Both the position numbers and the translations under genes were made by a program. A stretch of 58,446 nt of DNA from Elusimicrobiota bacterium (GTDB lineage Bacteria; Elusimicrobiota; Elusimicrobia; O2-12-FULL-59-9): the NCBI GenBank assembly GCA_016206405.1, contig JACQRQ010000261.1:1-58446 (forward strand), in the 5' to 3' direction. Shown here one piece after another: positions 42,433 through 51,574 of the stretch. Every line of letters begins with the position of its first letter. The stretch's first letter is position 1. The notes under the pieces were generated by a model. It saw only the letters and a list, made by a program, of their open reading frames with translations, was not told where the DNA came from and made no database searches.

Positions 42433-43703
42433 GACGACCCTGCCGACCTTTTTTTGCGCGGTTTTTCGCCTCGGCCGTGGCCGCGCTTTGGCTGGCCGGC
42501 TGCGTCCACTTGCCTCCCGCCCCGCCGCCGGAGGCGGTCACCCCCCCGGCCAAACCGGCGGAAGCGCCCTCGGGGCCTTACTTTACCAAGCTGCTTCCGG
42601 AGCAATTCCCGGCCTTCAACGATGACTTGCCCAAGGAAACGTTGTCGCGCGCCATCGACCGCAGCCTCGCGTATCTGAAAAGCGCCTCCTTCAGACTGCA
42701 TCAAATCGGCGGCGCCAGCTACTCCCGGGACTTTTTGATCGAATCCCTGGAGGATTTCAAGCGCCTTTGGAAATCCGCGCCGGATGAAAAATCCTTTTTG
42801 GAAAGTCTCCGGCGGAACTTCGACGTCTACCAGTCTACCGGCTCCGACAACGCGGGAAAGGTGGTGTTCAGCTCCTATTATGAGCCGACCCTGCCCGCGC
42901 GGGATAAGCCGGACGCAAAATTCAAATTTCCGCTGTATGCCCGGCCTCCCGACATGGTGGATATCCAGCTCAAGGATTTCAATCCCAAATGGGAGGACGA
43001 AAAAATCATCGGGCGCGTTTCCGGAAACAAGGTGTCGCCCTATTTCACCCGGGAGGAGATTGATCTGGACAAGGCTCTGGCCGGGAGAAATCTGGAGTTG
43101 GCCTGGCTCAGCAGCAATTTCGACCGGCTGAGCCTGCATATCCAGGGCTCGGGACGGCTGGTGTTTGCGGGAGGCGTCGAAAAGAGGGCGCAGTTCGCCG
43201 CGACCAATAATTATCCCTACCGCAGCGTCGGCCTGATTCTCATTGAGACCGGGGCCATGAATCGCGACGAGGTCACCCACGAAAGAGTCCGCCAATACTT
43301 CGAGGACCATCCGGAGGCCGGAGAGTGGGTCATCGCCAAAAACAAGCGCTACACCTTCTTTGAAATCAAAGACATCGAGCCCGATTCGGAACCCCTGGGC
43401 ACCATACGGCAGCAGCTCACCCCGGGACGCTCCATCGCCTTCGACCCCCAGGTCGCGCCGTTGGGCATCCTGGCGTTCATGGAAACTCTGATTCCGTCGG
43501 CGGCCGAAAACGGAAAGCTTCTGGGCGTCATTCCTGCGGCGCGCTTCGTCGTTTTGCAGGACACGGGAGGCGCGATCAAGGGCCCCGGCCGCGTCGACCT
43601 TTTCGCGGGACACGGCCCCCAGGCCCATACGCTGGCGACCAACCTTTGGTATCCGGGCCGGCTGTTCTTGGTGATCAAAAAGCTGCCCGCTCCGGCGCGT
43701 TAA
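42429..43703 (+). CDS. mltA: MltA-type membrane-bound lytic murein transglycosylase (lipoprotein)
   Basis: This protein has about 424 residues, starting at ATG 42429 in the pfkA stop. The lipobox LAGC sits after a hydrophobic segment, with Cys at about residue 25, and a Pro-rich linker follows. The MltA domain (about 110-330) includes FSSYYEPTLPA and LHIQGSGRLVFAGG. The 3D domain at the C-terminus has FVVLQDTGGAIKGPGRVDLF with the catalytic Asp in QDTGGAI. The enzyme cleaves the glycan and makes 1,6-anhydro-MurNAc ends, the substrate fed to AnmK. It is followed at 3 bp by namZ. Confidence 0.95.
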   Translation: MRRPCRPFFARFFASAVAALWLAGCVHLPPAPPPEAVTPPAKPAEAPSGPYFTKLLPEQFPAFNDDLPKETLSRAIDRSLAYLKSASFRLHQIGGASYSRDFLIESLEDFKRLWKSAPDEKSFLESLRRNFDVYQSTGSDNAGKVVFSSYYEPTLPARDKPDAKFKFPLYARPPDMVDIQLKDFNPKWEDEKIIGRVSGNKVSPYFTREEIDLDKALAGRNLELAWLSSNFDRLSLHIQGSGRLVFAGGVEKRAQFAATNNYPYRSVGLILIETGAMNRDEVTHERVRQYFEDHPEAGEWVIAKNKRYTFFEIKDIEPDSEPLGTIRQQLTPGRSIAFDPQVAPLGILAFMETLIPSAAENGKLLGVIPAARFVVLQDTGGAIKGPGRVDLFAGHGPQAHTLATNLWYPGRLFLVIKKLPAPAR

Positions 43704-43706
43704 ACC

Positions 43707-44993
43707 ATGAAAAACAAGCATAGCCGTTATTTCCTGCCCGCCGCCTTGATCCTCTTCGCGGGCTGCCTGCGCGGCCCGGCCGGGGCAAAGCCCGCCGCGC
43801 TTCAAGCGGCGGCGCCCGCTCCCATCCCCGCCGGCGAGGTCCTCTCGGGAATCGATGTGCTTGAGGAGGAAAACTTCGCCTCCTTGGCCGGAAGGCGGGT
43901 GGGACTCATCACCAACCACACCGGAAAGGACCGGCATGGAATCGGCACGGTCGAGGTATTGGCCAAAGCGCCTGGGGTCACCCTGGCCGCTCTCTTCAGC
44001 CCCGAACACGGATTTTTAGGCGATCTGGACCGGGAGGGCATTGATTCCTCGACCATCACCGTGCGGACGAGTTCACAAAGCGCCCTCAGCCTGCCGGTTT
44101 ACAGCCTTTATGGCCGGACTAAAAGGCCGACCCCAAAAATGCTTCAAGATATCGATATTCTGGTGTTCGATATTCAAGACATCGGCGCCCGGTTCTACAC
44201 CTATCTGACCACCATGGGCTACGCCATGGAGGAGGCCGCAAAAAACGACGTCGATTTCATGGTCTTGGACCGCCCCAACCCCATCAACGGAATCACCGTC
44301 GAAGGCGGCATATTGGAAAACTATATCCGCCACTTTACCGCCTACTACACGGTCCCCACGCGGCACGCGATGACGGCCGGGGAAATCGCCCTCTTTCACA
44401 ACGAGACCCAAAATATGGGCGCCGAACTGCGAGTGATTCCCATGAAGGGCTGGAAAAGAAGCATGTGGTACGACCAAACCGGGCTGCCCTGGATCGCCAC
44501 CTCTCCCAATATGCCCGATTTGACCAGCGCGGCTCTTTATCCGGGAATCGGCTGCTTTGAGGCCACCAATCTATCCGTCGGGCGCGGCACCCCCACGCCC
44601 TTCGGAATCATCGGCGCGCCATGGCTACGGGGTTATAAAAAAATCGCCGACCGCCTGAACAAGCTCAATTTGCCCGGCGTCCGATTCCGGACAAAAACGT
44701 TCACTCCGGTCAAGGAACCGTTCAAAGGCAGGCTTTGCCGCGGCATCGAGATCGAGGTCACCGACCGCGATAAAATCCGGCCATTTTCCGTTTTCACTTA
44801 CCTCATCTGCGCCATACGGGACACCAACTTCGGAGATTTTGAGGTCCGCTGGGAGGAGATGGCGCGCATGGTGGGCAACGACGTTTTCAAGCTGCTTTAT
44901 TTGGCCGGCGCCCAACCGGAGGAAATCACGGCTTCCATGAGCCAGTACCATCAAGAATTTCTCGAGACCCGCAAGCCGTATCTTCTATATTGA
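43707..44993 (+). CDS. namZ: NamZ-type exo-beta-N-acetylmuramidase (DUF1343), lipoprotein
   Basis: This 428-residue protein has a lipobox LFAGC at about residues 16-20. The DUF1343 domain begins with GIDVLEEENF and GRRVGLITNHTG, and has LFSPEHGFLG, FDIQDIGARFYTY, VLDRPNPING and the cluster NLSVGRGTPTPFGIIGAPW. Members of this family, described as NamZ, release MurNAc from non-reducing ends of glycan chains. Being next to mltA and convergent with anmK and murQ fits recycling of wall sugars. Function by family, not proven for this protein. Confidence 0.9.
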   Translation: MKNKHSRYFLPAALILFAGCLRGPAGAKPAALQAAAPAPIPAGEVLSGIDVLEEENFASLAGRRVGLITNHTGKDRHGIGTVEVLAKAPGVTLAALFSPEHGFLGDLDREGIDSSTITVRTSSQSALSLPVYSLYGRTKRPTPKMLQDIDILVFDIQDIGARFYTYLTTMGYAMEEAAKNDVDFMVLDRPNPINGITVEGGILENYIRHFTAYYTVPTRHAMTAGEIALFHNETQNMGAELRVIPMKGWKRSMWYDQTGLPWIATSPNMPDLTSAALYPGIGCFEATNLSVGRGTPTPFGIIGAPWLRGYKKIADRLNKLNLPGVRFRTKTFTPVKEPFKGRLCRGIEIEVTDRDKIRPFSVFTYLICAIRDTNFGDFEVRWEEMARMVGNDVFKLLYLAGAQPEEITASMSQYHQEFLETRKPYLLY

Positions 44994-45079
44994 GGAATGC
45001 CGGTCCTTTCGCCTCTCCTGCTCCGCCTCGATAAATCCAACACTGCGGTGAGGCCGCTGCGCCACCCGGCGGATTTAAT

Positions 45080-45397
45080 ATGACCGCAATTTATATTCTG
45101 ACGACAAGCTGGATACTGTGGGTTGTCTTGGCGATCTTCAAAGTTTTCGGCGGGAAGGACTTCTGGAGCCGGCCGCTGTTATCCTGGCGCATTTCGCTTT
45201 TTGCCGCTTGCATCCTCATACAGTGCCTCGGATTTCTGCTGATAATGTACGGCCAACTTGCCCCGAATTTTCCAGTCGCGGTTATGGGAGGGATAATGTT
45301 TCTATGCGGGGCGGGAATATGGATGACCTGCGACAGGCGGCTGAAAACGCTGGGAGGGAAACCCTCGGCTCGCCCCCATCAGCACATCACAAATTAA
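45080..45397 (+). CDS. small membrane protein, unknown
   Basis: This 105-residue protein has two or three predicted membrane helices, at about 4-22, 38-57 and 65-85, and a short basic tail. No family is recognised. It lies 86 bp after namZ and overlaps the end of anmK by 4 bp on the opposite strand. A GGCGG lies ten bases before the ATG, a weak ribosome site. The hydrophobic pattern suggests it is real. Confidence 0.5.
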   Translation: MTAIYILTTSWILWVVLAIFKVFGGKDFWSRPLLSWRISLFAACILIQCLGFLLIMYGQLAPNFPVAVMGGIMFLCGAGIWMTCDRRLKTLGGKPSARPHQHITN

Positions 45398-46533
45398 TCT
45401 AGGGCGCGCCCACAATCAATGATTTTGCCAAGAATGCGCCGGCCGCGGGCGCCGGTGGCTTCGGGACAGTGATTCGTTTTGCCTTGCAGGGCTCGATCGG
45501 CCATGAGAGCGAAGCAGGCGGCCTCTTTGGCCGTTGAGGAAATACCGAACTCGTCCATGAAGCGGACTCTAAATTTTTTTATGGGCCCCGAATAAAATGC
45601 GTCTCTCAGATGCCGGACAAGAGCCGGATTCCGGGCCCCGCCTCCGCTGATCACTATTTCCCTGACGGGGTGGAGCGGAAAGACGAACCTTTCATAAGCC
45701 ACAAAAATCGAAAGCGCGGTAAAATAGGTCAGCGTGGCGACCCTGTCCTCCAAACGCCTGCGCTTCAGCGGCCCGGAAAACTTCTCAAAAAAAGGCTCAA
45801 GGAAAGCGCTGCGGTCTAGGGATTTGGGAGGCCGCCTGGAGAAAAAAGGCTCCCGCAGCATTCGATTCGCCAACGAAAAATCAACTTTTCCGCGTTCGGC
45901 CAAAAGGCCGTTTTTATCGAAGCGCTTGCGCCCTCCGCTCGCCCTTTGAACCTCGGCGTCGATGAGGCAATTGCCGGGACCGGTGTCGAAGCCCAGCGGG
46001 GCGGCGCCCCCGCCGACGACCGAAACATTGGCGATTCCCCCGATATTTTGAAGCGCGCGGACGGGACCGCGGGAAAACAAGAATTCATCCAGATACGGAA
46101 CCAAAGGCGCCCCGCAGCCTCCGGCGGCGATGTCTCCCGGACGAAAATCCGCCACGACGGGAATCCCGGTCGCCTCGGCGATGAGGGCGGCCTCGCCAAT
46201 TTGTAGCGTGTTGCGGGCCCGATCGCCGGGGCCGTGATAGACGGTCTGTCCATGCGAGCCGATGGCGCGAACGCTTCTCAACGGCACGCGGTTTTGCCGC
46301 AGAAAACGGACGGCGGCCCGTCCGAAAAGAGCTCCCAACTCAAAATTTAGACGGGAGAGTTCCGGGACGCACAGCCGTCCGGCGTTGAGAATCGTGGTTT
46401 GAAGCCTGCGCGAATAAGGGAAAGTTCGCTCGGCCAGCACGCGAACTTTCCGGCCGGAAATCGAAATGAGCGCGAGGCTGACGCCATCGCCGGAAGTTCC
46501 CGACATCAAGCCCACCGCCAGACGGCCGCTCAT
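45394..46533 (-). CDS. anmK: anhydro-N-acetylmuramic acid kinase
   Basis: This 379-residue ASKHA-fold kinase opens and phosphorylates 1,6-anhydro-MurNAc to MurNAc-6-phosphate. The N-terminus VGLMSGTSGDGVSLAL is the family signature. GSHGQTVYHGP, GDIAAGGCGAPLVPYLD, LQNIGGIANVS and GFDTGPGNCLID are all typical, and the Asp in DIAAGG is the catalytic base. Length is normal. The ATG overlaps the murQ stop. As the end of the twelve-gene minus run it converges on mltA and namZ. Confidence 0.96.
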   Translation of the reverse strand: MSGRLAVGLMSGTSGDGVSLALISISGRKVRVLAERTFPYSRRLQTTILNAGRLCVPELSRLNFELGALFGRAAVRFLRQNRVPLRSVRAIGSHGQTVYHGPGDRARNTLQIGEAALIAEATGIPVVADFRPGDIAAGGCGAPLVPYLDEFLFSRGPVRALQNIGGIANVSVVGGGAAPLGFDTGPGNCLIDAEVQRASGGRKRFDKNGLLAERGKVDFSLANRMLREPFFSRRPPKSLDRSAFLEPFFEKFSGPLKRRRLEDRVATLTYFTALSIFVAYERFVFPLHPVREIVISGGGARNPALVRHLRDAFYSGPIKKFRVRFMDEFGISSTAKEAACFALMADRALQGKTNHCPEATGARGRRILGKIIDCGRALD

Positions 46534-47426
46534 GCTTCCAGCGCCCGACGCAAACTGCCGTCGGCGGCATCGAGCAGCTTGCGCGCCCGCGCCAGGGAGA
46601 TATTGCGGCGGGCCATCAGGATGGCCGCCTTCGCGTTCTTGGCCTCTTGAAGCAGCCGCCGCGCTTCCTTCTCCGGCACTCCGCCCAACTGCCGGATCAG
46701 CCTCACGGCTCTAAAAACCAGCTTGCGGGAGACCGGTTTTAAATCCACCATGAGATTCCCGTAAACCTTTCCCCGCCGGATCAAGGCCGTCAACGTGAGC
46801 ATGTTCAAAACCATTTTGGCCGCCGTCGCCGATTTCAGGCGCGTCGCGCCGGACAAAATTTCAGGTCCCACTTTGGGCGCGATCGTCAAATCGCAATCCC
46901 TGATCCCGGAATAGGGATGGGAGCTCACCAGCAGGGTCGAGCAGCCGCGCCGTTTGGCGGAGGAAAGCGCCGCGCGAACGTAAGGAGTGGCTCCGCTGGC
47001 CGCCACGCCCACGACGACGTCGCCGCGCCTGACTTTGCTTCGGACGGCCTTGGAGGCCGCCGCGGCGTCGTCTTCCGCCCCTTCCCTCGACTTGAAAACC
47101 GCGCCGCGCCCTCCCGCCATAATCGCTTGAATCAATAACGCGGATGTGCCGAAAGTCGGGGGCATTTCCGCCGCTTCCAGCACGCCCAGCCGCCCGCTTG
47201 TTCCCGCTCCCACGAAAAAAAGGCGTCCGCCGCTTTCCAGAGCGCGGGTGATTATTTCAGAGCCCCGGACGATGCGCGCCTTTTCGCGCCGCACGGCGCG
47301 GACCACCCTCAAATCTTCCCGGTTCATCAGGCTGACGATGGCGGCCGGGGAGAGGGCGTCCAAGCGCCCGGACTTGGTATGGGCTTTTTCCGTTGGCAAA
47401 CGGGCGTAGAACGCGGAGGCTCGCAT
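46530..47426 (-). CDS. murQ: N-acetylmuramic acid 6-phosphate etherase
   Basis: This 298-residue SIS-domain enzyme removes lactate from MurNAc-6-phosphate, giving GlcNAc-6-phosphate. LPTEK at the N-terminus, FFVGAGTSGRLGVLEAAEMPPTFG (the sugar phosphate site) and GVAASGATPYV are the family hallmarks. NLMVDLKPVSRKL and the C-terminal GVPEKEARRLLQ helix (a UBA-like part) are also present. It takes the product of AnmK, whose gene overlaps it by 4 bp. Length is normal. Confidence 0.96.
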   Translation of the reverse strand: MRASAFYARLPTEKAHTKSGRLDALSPAAIVSLMNREDLRVVRAVRREKARIVRGSEIITRALESGGRLFFVGAGTSGRLGVLEAAEMPPTFGTSALLIQAIMAGGRGAVFKSREGAEDDAAAASKAVRSKVRRGDVVVGVAASGATPYVRAALSSAKRRGCSTLLVSSHPYSGIRDCDLTIAPKVGPEILSGATRLKSATAAKMVLNMLTLTALIRRGKVYGNLMVDLKPVSRKLVFRAVRLIRQLGGVPEKEARRLLQEAKNAKAAILMARRNISLARARKLLDAADGSLRRALEA

Positions 47427-47434
47427 GGGTGGAG

Positions 47435-48313
47435 CTAACGGCTTCCCGCCGGAGGCGGGGAGCGCTGCGGCTCAGGGGCGGCGCTGATGGTGGAAACGAC
47501 AACCATGAAAGATTTTGACGGATTTTGAACCCACCGCATCACTTTCTCAAGATTTTCCCCTTCCAGAAGAGGCGCCCCATGTCCGTCGAGCGCAGCTAAG
47601 AAGGAGACCTGGCTTCCCGTGGAGAAAACGCCCAAATTATAAAGCAGCTTGGCGCCGGAGTATGAATATTCGTCGTTTTGGGACGTCAACAAAAGCAGCG
47701 GCCTTCTGCCGTATTGCCGGATGTCGTTGACCGTGCGCACCTCGCGGTAATTCAGCGACGGGGACAATAAAATCGCCATGGGAATTTCGGGGCGGCGCGA
47801 GGCGGCCTTGAGCATGATATTGGCCCCGATGCTGCCGCCGACCAAGACCGTTGAGCTGGAATTGACGCCTTGGGATGATAAGAAGACCAGCGCGGCCTCC
47901 ACGTCCGCAGTCATTTGATTCCATTCGTTGTCTTCGCCGCGGCGCTGAAAGCTGCGAAAATCCGCTCTTCCGTGAGGCCCCATCTGGCTTTCGCCGTGCC
48001 CGCGAGCGTCGTACGCCAAAATTCCGTAGCCTAAGGCCGCCGCGGTCGAGGCGAAATGCTCCCACTCCCCCTTGCCGGCTCCAACGCCGTGCAGGCAAAT
48101 GAAAGTCCACAGGCCGGCGTCGCGCCTGGGCGCATACCACGCGCCCAACTTCCACCCATCGGCCGTCCTGAATTCCACTTTTTCCCCAAAAGCGACTTTG
48201 GGAATTTGCGGCGGCAAACTGCGCTTGGAAGCCGCCTGCCCCGGCGGGGCGAAAGCTCCCGCGAGCCCGAAGAATGCCGCCGTCAAAGGGACAAAAAATA
48301 TTCTATAGCGCAC
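47435..48313 (-). CDS. exported alpha/beta-hydrolase
   Basis: This 292-residue protein has a signal peptide (RIFFVPLTAAFFGLAGAFA). The alpha/beta-hydrolase fold follows: HGVGAGKGEWEHFA (oxyanion loop), YDARGHGES, nucleophile Ser in GGSIGAN (about residue 165), Asp in NDEYS and His in DGHGAP. The triad looks complete. It could be an esterase or a cell-wall amidase, and its neighbours murQ and anmK make a role in envelope turnover possible. The C-terminus ends in a Pro-rich tail. It overlaps the pckA stop by 11 bp. Confidence 0.88.
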   Translation of the reverse strand: MRYRIFFVPLTAAFFGLAGAFAPPGQAASKRSLPPQIPKVAFGEKVEFRTADGWKLGAWYAPRRDAGLWTFICLHGVGAGKGEWEHFASTAAALGYGILAYDARGHGESQMGPHGRADFRSFQRRGEDNEWNQMTADVEAALVFLSSQGVNSSSTVLVGGSIGANIMLKAASRRPEIPMAILLSPSLNYREVRTVNDIRQYGRRPLLLLTSQNDEYSYSGAKLLYNLGVFSTGSQVSFLAALDGHGAPLLEGENLEKVMRWVQNPSKSFMVVVSTISAAPEPQRSPPPAGSR

Positions 48314-49928
48314 GCGATGCTTCGGGTCTCAGGCGGGTGAATTGAGACAAATACGCCTGCCGCTCCTGTTTGAGGTCTTGGACCAAGCGCCGGTAAGTCG
48401 GCGCCCGGTAGTAGGACCGGGGCGAATATTTCCGCGCGAAATCGTCGAGCCCGGGCACGCGCGCGGGCGTTTGGTATCCCCATTCGTCATCGGCGTTCCA
48501 GGCTCCGGGCTCGGGTTTTCCCTGCCGGGCGATAAAGGCCAGAATCGCCGAGGAAACCGCCTTGGTGATCTTCACGCCCGCCGCCCCCGCGCCGCCGACA
48601 TCGGCGCCCTTCCCGATGGAACCGGTGTTGAGCAGGTAAACCTCAATGCCTGGATTATCTCGCAGAATCTCCCAGAACCGGTTTCCCTCTTCCTCCTCCA
48701 AACCGACGATGAAAGGATTAAAACCCACCTGGCGGATGGACTGTCCGGCTTTGGAAGGATCCCCGGCCGATGTTTCGATGGACTCGCCGAGCATAAAATA
48801 GGCCGCCGCCTGATCCCGGCTGAGGCGGGCGACCGGCGGCACCACGGTGTCGCGCCGGGTGATGAAAACCACCTTATCGACCCGCCCCAAATCGATTTGC
48901 TCCGAAGTGTTGGGGAGCAGGTTTCTGCGGCAAAGCGCCCGGCCGTTGGTGCCGTTGGCATAATTGAGAAAATCGACCGCGCCGGAGGCTTCATCCACGT
49001 ACACGTTCTCAAAGACGGAGTTTTCGTCGGTCAGAGCCGCATAGAGGTCCGGCTGCTCCTCCCGGGCCAAGCCCTCCGTTTTCACGTAAAAATTGTCTTC
49101 GCTCCCATAGGCGGCGCCGTCTTGGGTCAAAAATACGATGTCGTCTTGCAGCGTCAACACCCCTTCCGGTTTTTTCAGGCCGTGATCGTCCAACGTGAGC
49201 GTCGTCTTGCCCGTGCCCGAAAGGCCGAACAAGAGCATGCCCACGTCCCGCAGTTCGGCCCCGGACGCCGCCCGGATCAGCTTGCTCCCGGCATGCAGGC
49301 CGAGGCCGCCGCGCCGCTTCATCCCGAACATCGCCAAGCGCAAGAATGACATCTTGGCCTCGCCCACGTAGTCTATGCCCAAGACATAATTGACGCCCCG
49401 GTCCGGGCAAAGGAGCACGAGGCGCTCGGGAAGCCCGGACCTCGCCGCCTCCGGGATCAACTCCTTCCACTGCGGCAGGTAAACCGTGAGCACGTCCGGC
49501 TCCCGGGAGGCATTCTTCTGCGCCTGCGAAGGCGCGAACAGAGTCTGCGACCAAAGCAGCGCCACGCGGGCATATTCTTGAGGCAACCACAGACGCGCAT
49601 GGAAGGACGCGGACGGATGCCTCCCGATCACCCGGTCGATCCTGTACCATTCGACTTTCGGCATGGCCTGCGCCACCCAATCGGCGACGCGGCGGGCGAA
49701 TTCGGGCGCCATCGCGGCCTGATGGCGGCCGGCTTTCGTTTCTCCTTCCAATAAAAATGTGTTTTGGGCGCTGCGGCTGGAGGCCCGGCGGGTGTAGTAG
49801 GCAGGCGCTCTGAAAGAAGTGATTCGCTCTTCGAAAGCGGCCCGGCGCCGCAACTCGGCCGGGGAGGGGTTGGAAACGCTCTTGAGGCCCGGAAACGCCT
49901 TGGGAAATAAGGTTTTCGCAACCGTCAT
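48303..49928 (-). CDS. pckA: phosphoenolpyruvate carboxykinase (ATP-type)
   Basis: This 541-residue enzyme converts oxaloacetate and ATP to PEP. The P-loop GLSGTGKTTLT is at about 233-243, followed by LQDDIVFL and GSEDNFYVKTEGL, and the metal site in DKVVFITRRD. The order is that of the ATP-dependent family. The second kinase motif reads LQDD rather than the enterobacterial DDEHGW, which matches a divergent branch also seen in other deep lineages. It overlaps ndk by ATGA. Placement beside ndk and recycling genes links sugar recovery to gluconeogenesis. Confidence 0.93.
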   Translation of the reverse strand: MTVAKTLFPKAFPGLKSVSNPSPAELRRRAAFEERITSFRAPAYYTRRASSRSAQNTFLLEGETKAGRHQAAMAPEFARRVADWVAQAMPKVEWYRIDRVIGRHPSASFHARLWLPQEYARVALLWSQTLFAPSQAQKNASREPDVLTVYLPQWKELIPEAARSGLPERLVLLCPDRGVNYVLGIDYVGEAKMSFLRLAMFGMKRRGGLGLHAGSKLIRAASGAELRDVGMLLFGLSGTGKTTLTLDDHGLKKPEGVLTLQDDIVFLTQDGAAYGSEDNFYVKTEGLAREEQPDLYAALTDENSVFENVYVDEASGAVDFLNYANGTNGRALCRRNLLPNTSEQIDLGRVDKVVFITRRDTVVPPVARLSRDQAAAYFMLGESIETSAGDPSKAGQSIRQVGFNPFIVGLEEEEGNRFWEILRDNPGIEVYLLNTGSIGKGADVGGAGAAGVKITKAVSSAILAFIARQGKPEPGAWNADDEWGYQTPARVPGLDDFARKYSPRSYYRAPTYRRLVQDLKQERQAYLSQFTRLRPEASRAL

Positions 49929-50440
49929 AGCCCGCCTTTGGCTTTGCGGGGAACGCTCCTTGAGGCGTTGCCGGCCACGGCCGGTTCCAAGTCGACGATC
50001 TCCTCCGGAGCGAACCAGAGACCGATCTCTCTTTGCGCCTCGGCGGGATCGCTCGAGGCATGAATCACGTTTTCCATCACGCCCTTGGTGGTGATGCGCC
50101 CGTAGGCTCCCCGGAGGCTCTTGGGATCGGCCTGCTCGGGATGGGTCGCCCCGGCGACATCGCGAACTTTCTGAACGGCGTTCTCGCCTCTGTAAACGAA
50201 GGCCAAAACGCCGCTGCTCAGCTTGCCGTGAAGCTCGCCCTTGATGTAGCGGATGAGCTCCGGGAAAAAGGGTTTATCCCGAAGATGTTTGTAGTGCTCG
50301 TGAGCCAGCGCATCGGACACTTGAACCACCTTGGCCCCGACGATATAAAGCCCCGCCTGAGCCAGGCGGAACACGACGTGGCCCGTCAGATTTCTCTGCA
50401 AGGCGTCCGGTTTGATCAAGACTAGGGTATTTTCAATCAT
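49925..50440 (-). CDS. ndk: nucleoside diphosphate kinase with C-terminal extension
   Basis: This 171-residue protein is about 30 residues longer than normal NDK. TLVLIKPDALQRNLTG at the N-terminus, LRGAYG and the active-site His in ENVIHASSDP (about residue 126) are all conserved. The enzyme moves the gamma phosphate between nucleotides through phospho-His. The extra tail (EPAVAGNASRSVPRKAKGGL) is basic and unlike the family. It is 70 bp after mcsB, the largest gap inside the minus-strand run. Confidence 0.95.
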   Translation of the reverse strand: MIENTLVLIKPDALQRNLTGHVVFRLAQAGLYIVGAKVVQVSDALAHEHYKHLRDKPFFPELIRYIKGELHGKLSSGVLAFVYRGENAVQKVRDVAGATHPEQADPKSLRGAYGRITTKGVMENVIHASSDPAEAQREIGLWFAPEEIVDLEPAVAGNASRSVPRKAKGGL

Positions 50441-50510
50441 GGCCGCGCATCCTTTTGACGAGGTTTGAAACCGCTATTTTATGAAAATAGCCGGCGCGAA
50501 ACAACGATCC

Positions 50511-51563
50511 TCACGCTCCTATTTGGCCCCGAATTTTTTCCGCCCGAAACTGGTCGCGCTCTCTGGCGGCGAGCTCCTTCTGGGCGGCCATCTGGATATG
50601 GGCCGGCTGGGCGGTCAAAAAAATATCGTTGAGCTGCGGCAGTCCCATCGGCATCGCCCAGCCCAGCGCGATCCCCAGCCGGATGTAGGACAGGTGGTGC
50701 ATCGCTTCCTCGAAGGTGATGATCCGGCAATGGCTTAAAATTCCAACGGAGCGGTACACCGAATCTTCAAGCTTCACCCGTTCCGGGCCGGAACAGAGCC
50801 TCTGCCTTTCCTCCTTTTCCCGCTCCACGAGCCTTTCGACGACGTCCTTGAGGCGGTCGATAAAGGCCTCCTCGGTCCGTCCCAGGCATGTGGCGTTGGA
50901 AAGCTGGAAAATATCTCCCAGAACACGGGTTCCCTCTCCGTAGAGCCCCCGCACGATCACCCCCATCCTGGAAAGACTCTCCAATACGCGGTTGACGCTG
51001 CTCGACCACCCCAACGCCGGCAGATGCAGAAGGCAGGAGGCGCGAAGCCCGGTTCCCAAATTGGTGGGGCAAGCCGTCAAAAACCCCCAATCCGGGTCGT
51101 ATGCGAAATTAAGCCGTTGGCCCAATTCATCGTCCAGCCGCCGGAGCGCCTCCCAGGCCGCGCTCAATGACAGGCCGGCCTCCAGGCTTTGCATCCGCAG
51201 GTGGTCCTCCTCGTTGATCATGAGGCTAATTTTTTCCTTCTCGCCCACGACCACGCCGCGGTTGGCCGGCTCCGCCGTCAAGTCTTTGGAAATCAAGTGC
51301 CTTTCCACCAGCAGGCCGCGGTCCAAATCGTCCAAATCTTCCAGCCGCAAAAATGCGGCTTTCCCAAAAATCCTGTTTTTTCTCGTTCCCTCAAATATCT
51401 CGCCGATGACCTGGCTTAAATCCTTCGCGCGGGCCTTGCCCGGAAAGGCGTGGCGCTCCAGATTGCGGGCCAGGCGGACGCGCGAGGAGAGCACTATCGC
51501 CGATTCCGGAGCGTCGGCCGAAAGCCAGGCGGCCTTCAATTTCAGCATGTTGTTAAGCTGCAT
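50511..51563 (-). CDS. mcsB: protein arginine kinase McsB
   Basis: This 350-residue guanido-kinase fold protein phosphorylates arginine on target proteins, marking them for ClpC. It has VLSSRVRLARNLE at the N-terminus, MINEEDHLRMQS (acidic active site), and CPTNLGTGLRASCLLHLP (ATP grip and catalytic region). Length matches McsB. It lies 11 bp after mcsA. The usual ctsR and clpC partners are not adjacent. Confidence 0.95.
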   Translation of the reverse strand: MQLNNMLKLKAAWLSADAPESAIVLSSRVRLARNLERHAFPGKARAKDLSQVIGEIFEGTRKNRIFGKAAFLRLEDLDDLDRGLLVERHLISKDLTAEPANRGVVVGEKEKISLMINEEDHLRMQSLEAGLSLSAAWEALRRLDDELGQRLNFAYDPDWGFLTACPTNLGTGLRASCLLHLPALGWSSSVNRVLESLSRMGVIVRGLYGEGTRVLGDIFQLSNATCLGRTEEAFIDRLKDVVERLVEREKEERQRLCSGPERVKLEDSVYRSVGILSHCRIITFEEAMHHLSYIRLGIALGWAMPMGLPQLNDIFLTAQPAHIQMAAQKELAARERDQFRAEKIRGQIGA

Positions 51564-51574
51564 CGCCCTTGCCT

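Noticed and set aside
42276..44009. 577-codon minus frame opposite mltA and namZ
   Set aside because: It is a GC-rich shadow with no start site or family marks, and it lies opposite two clear genes.
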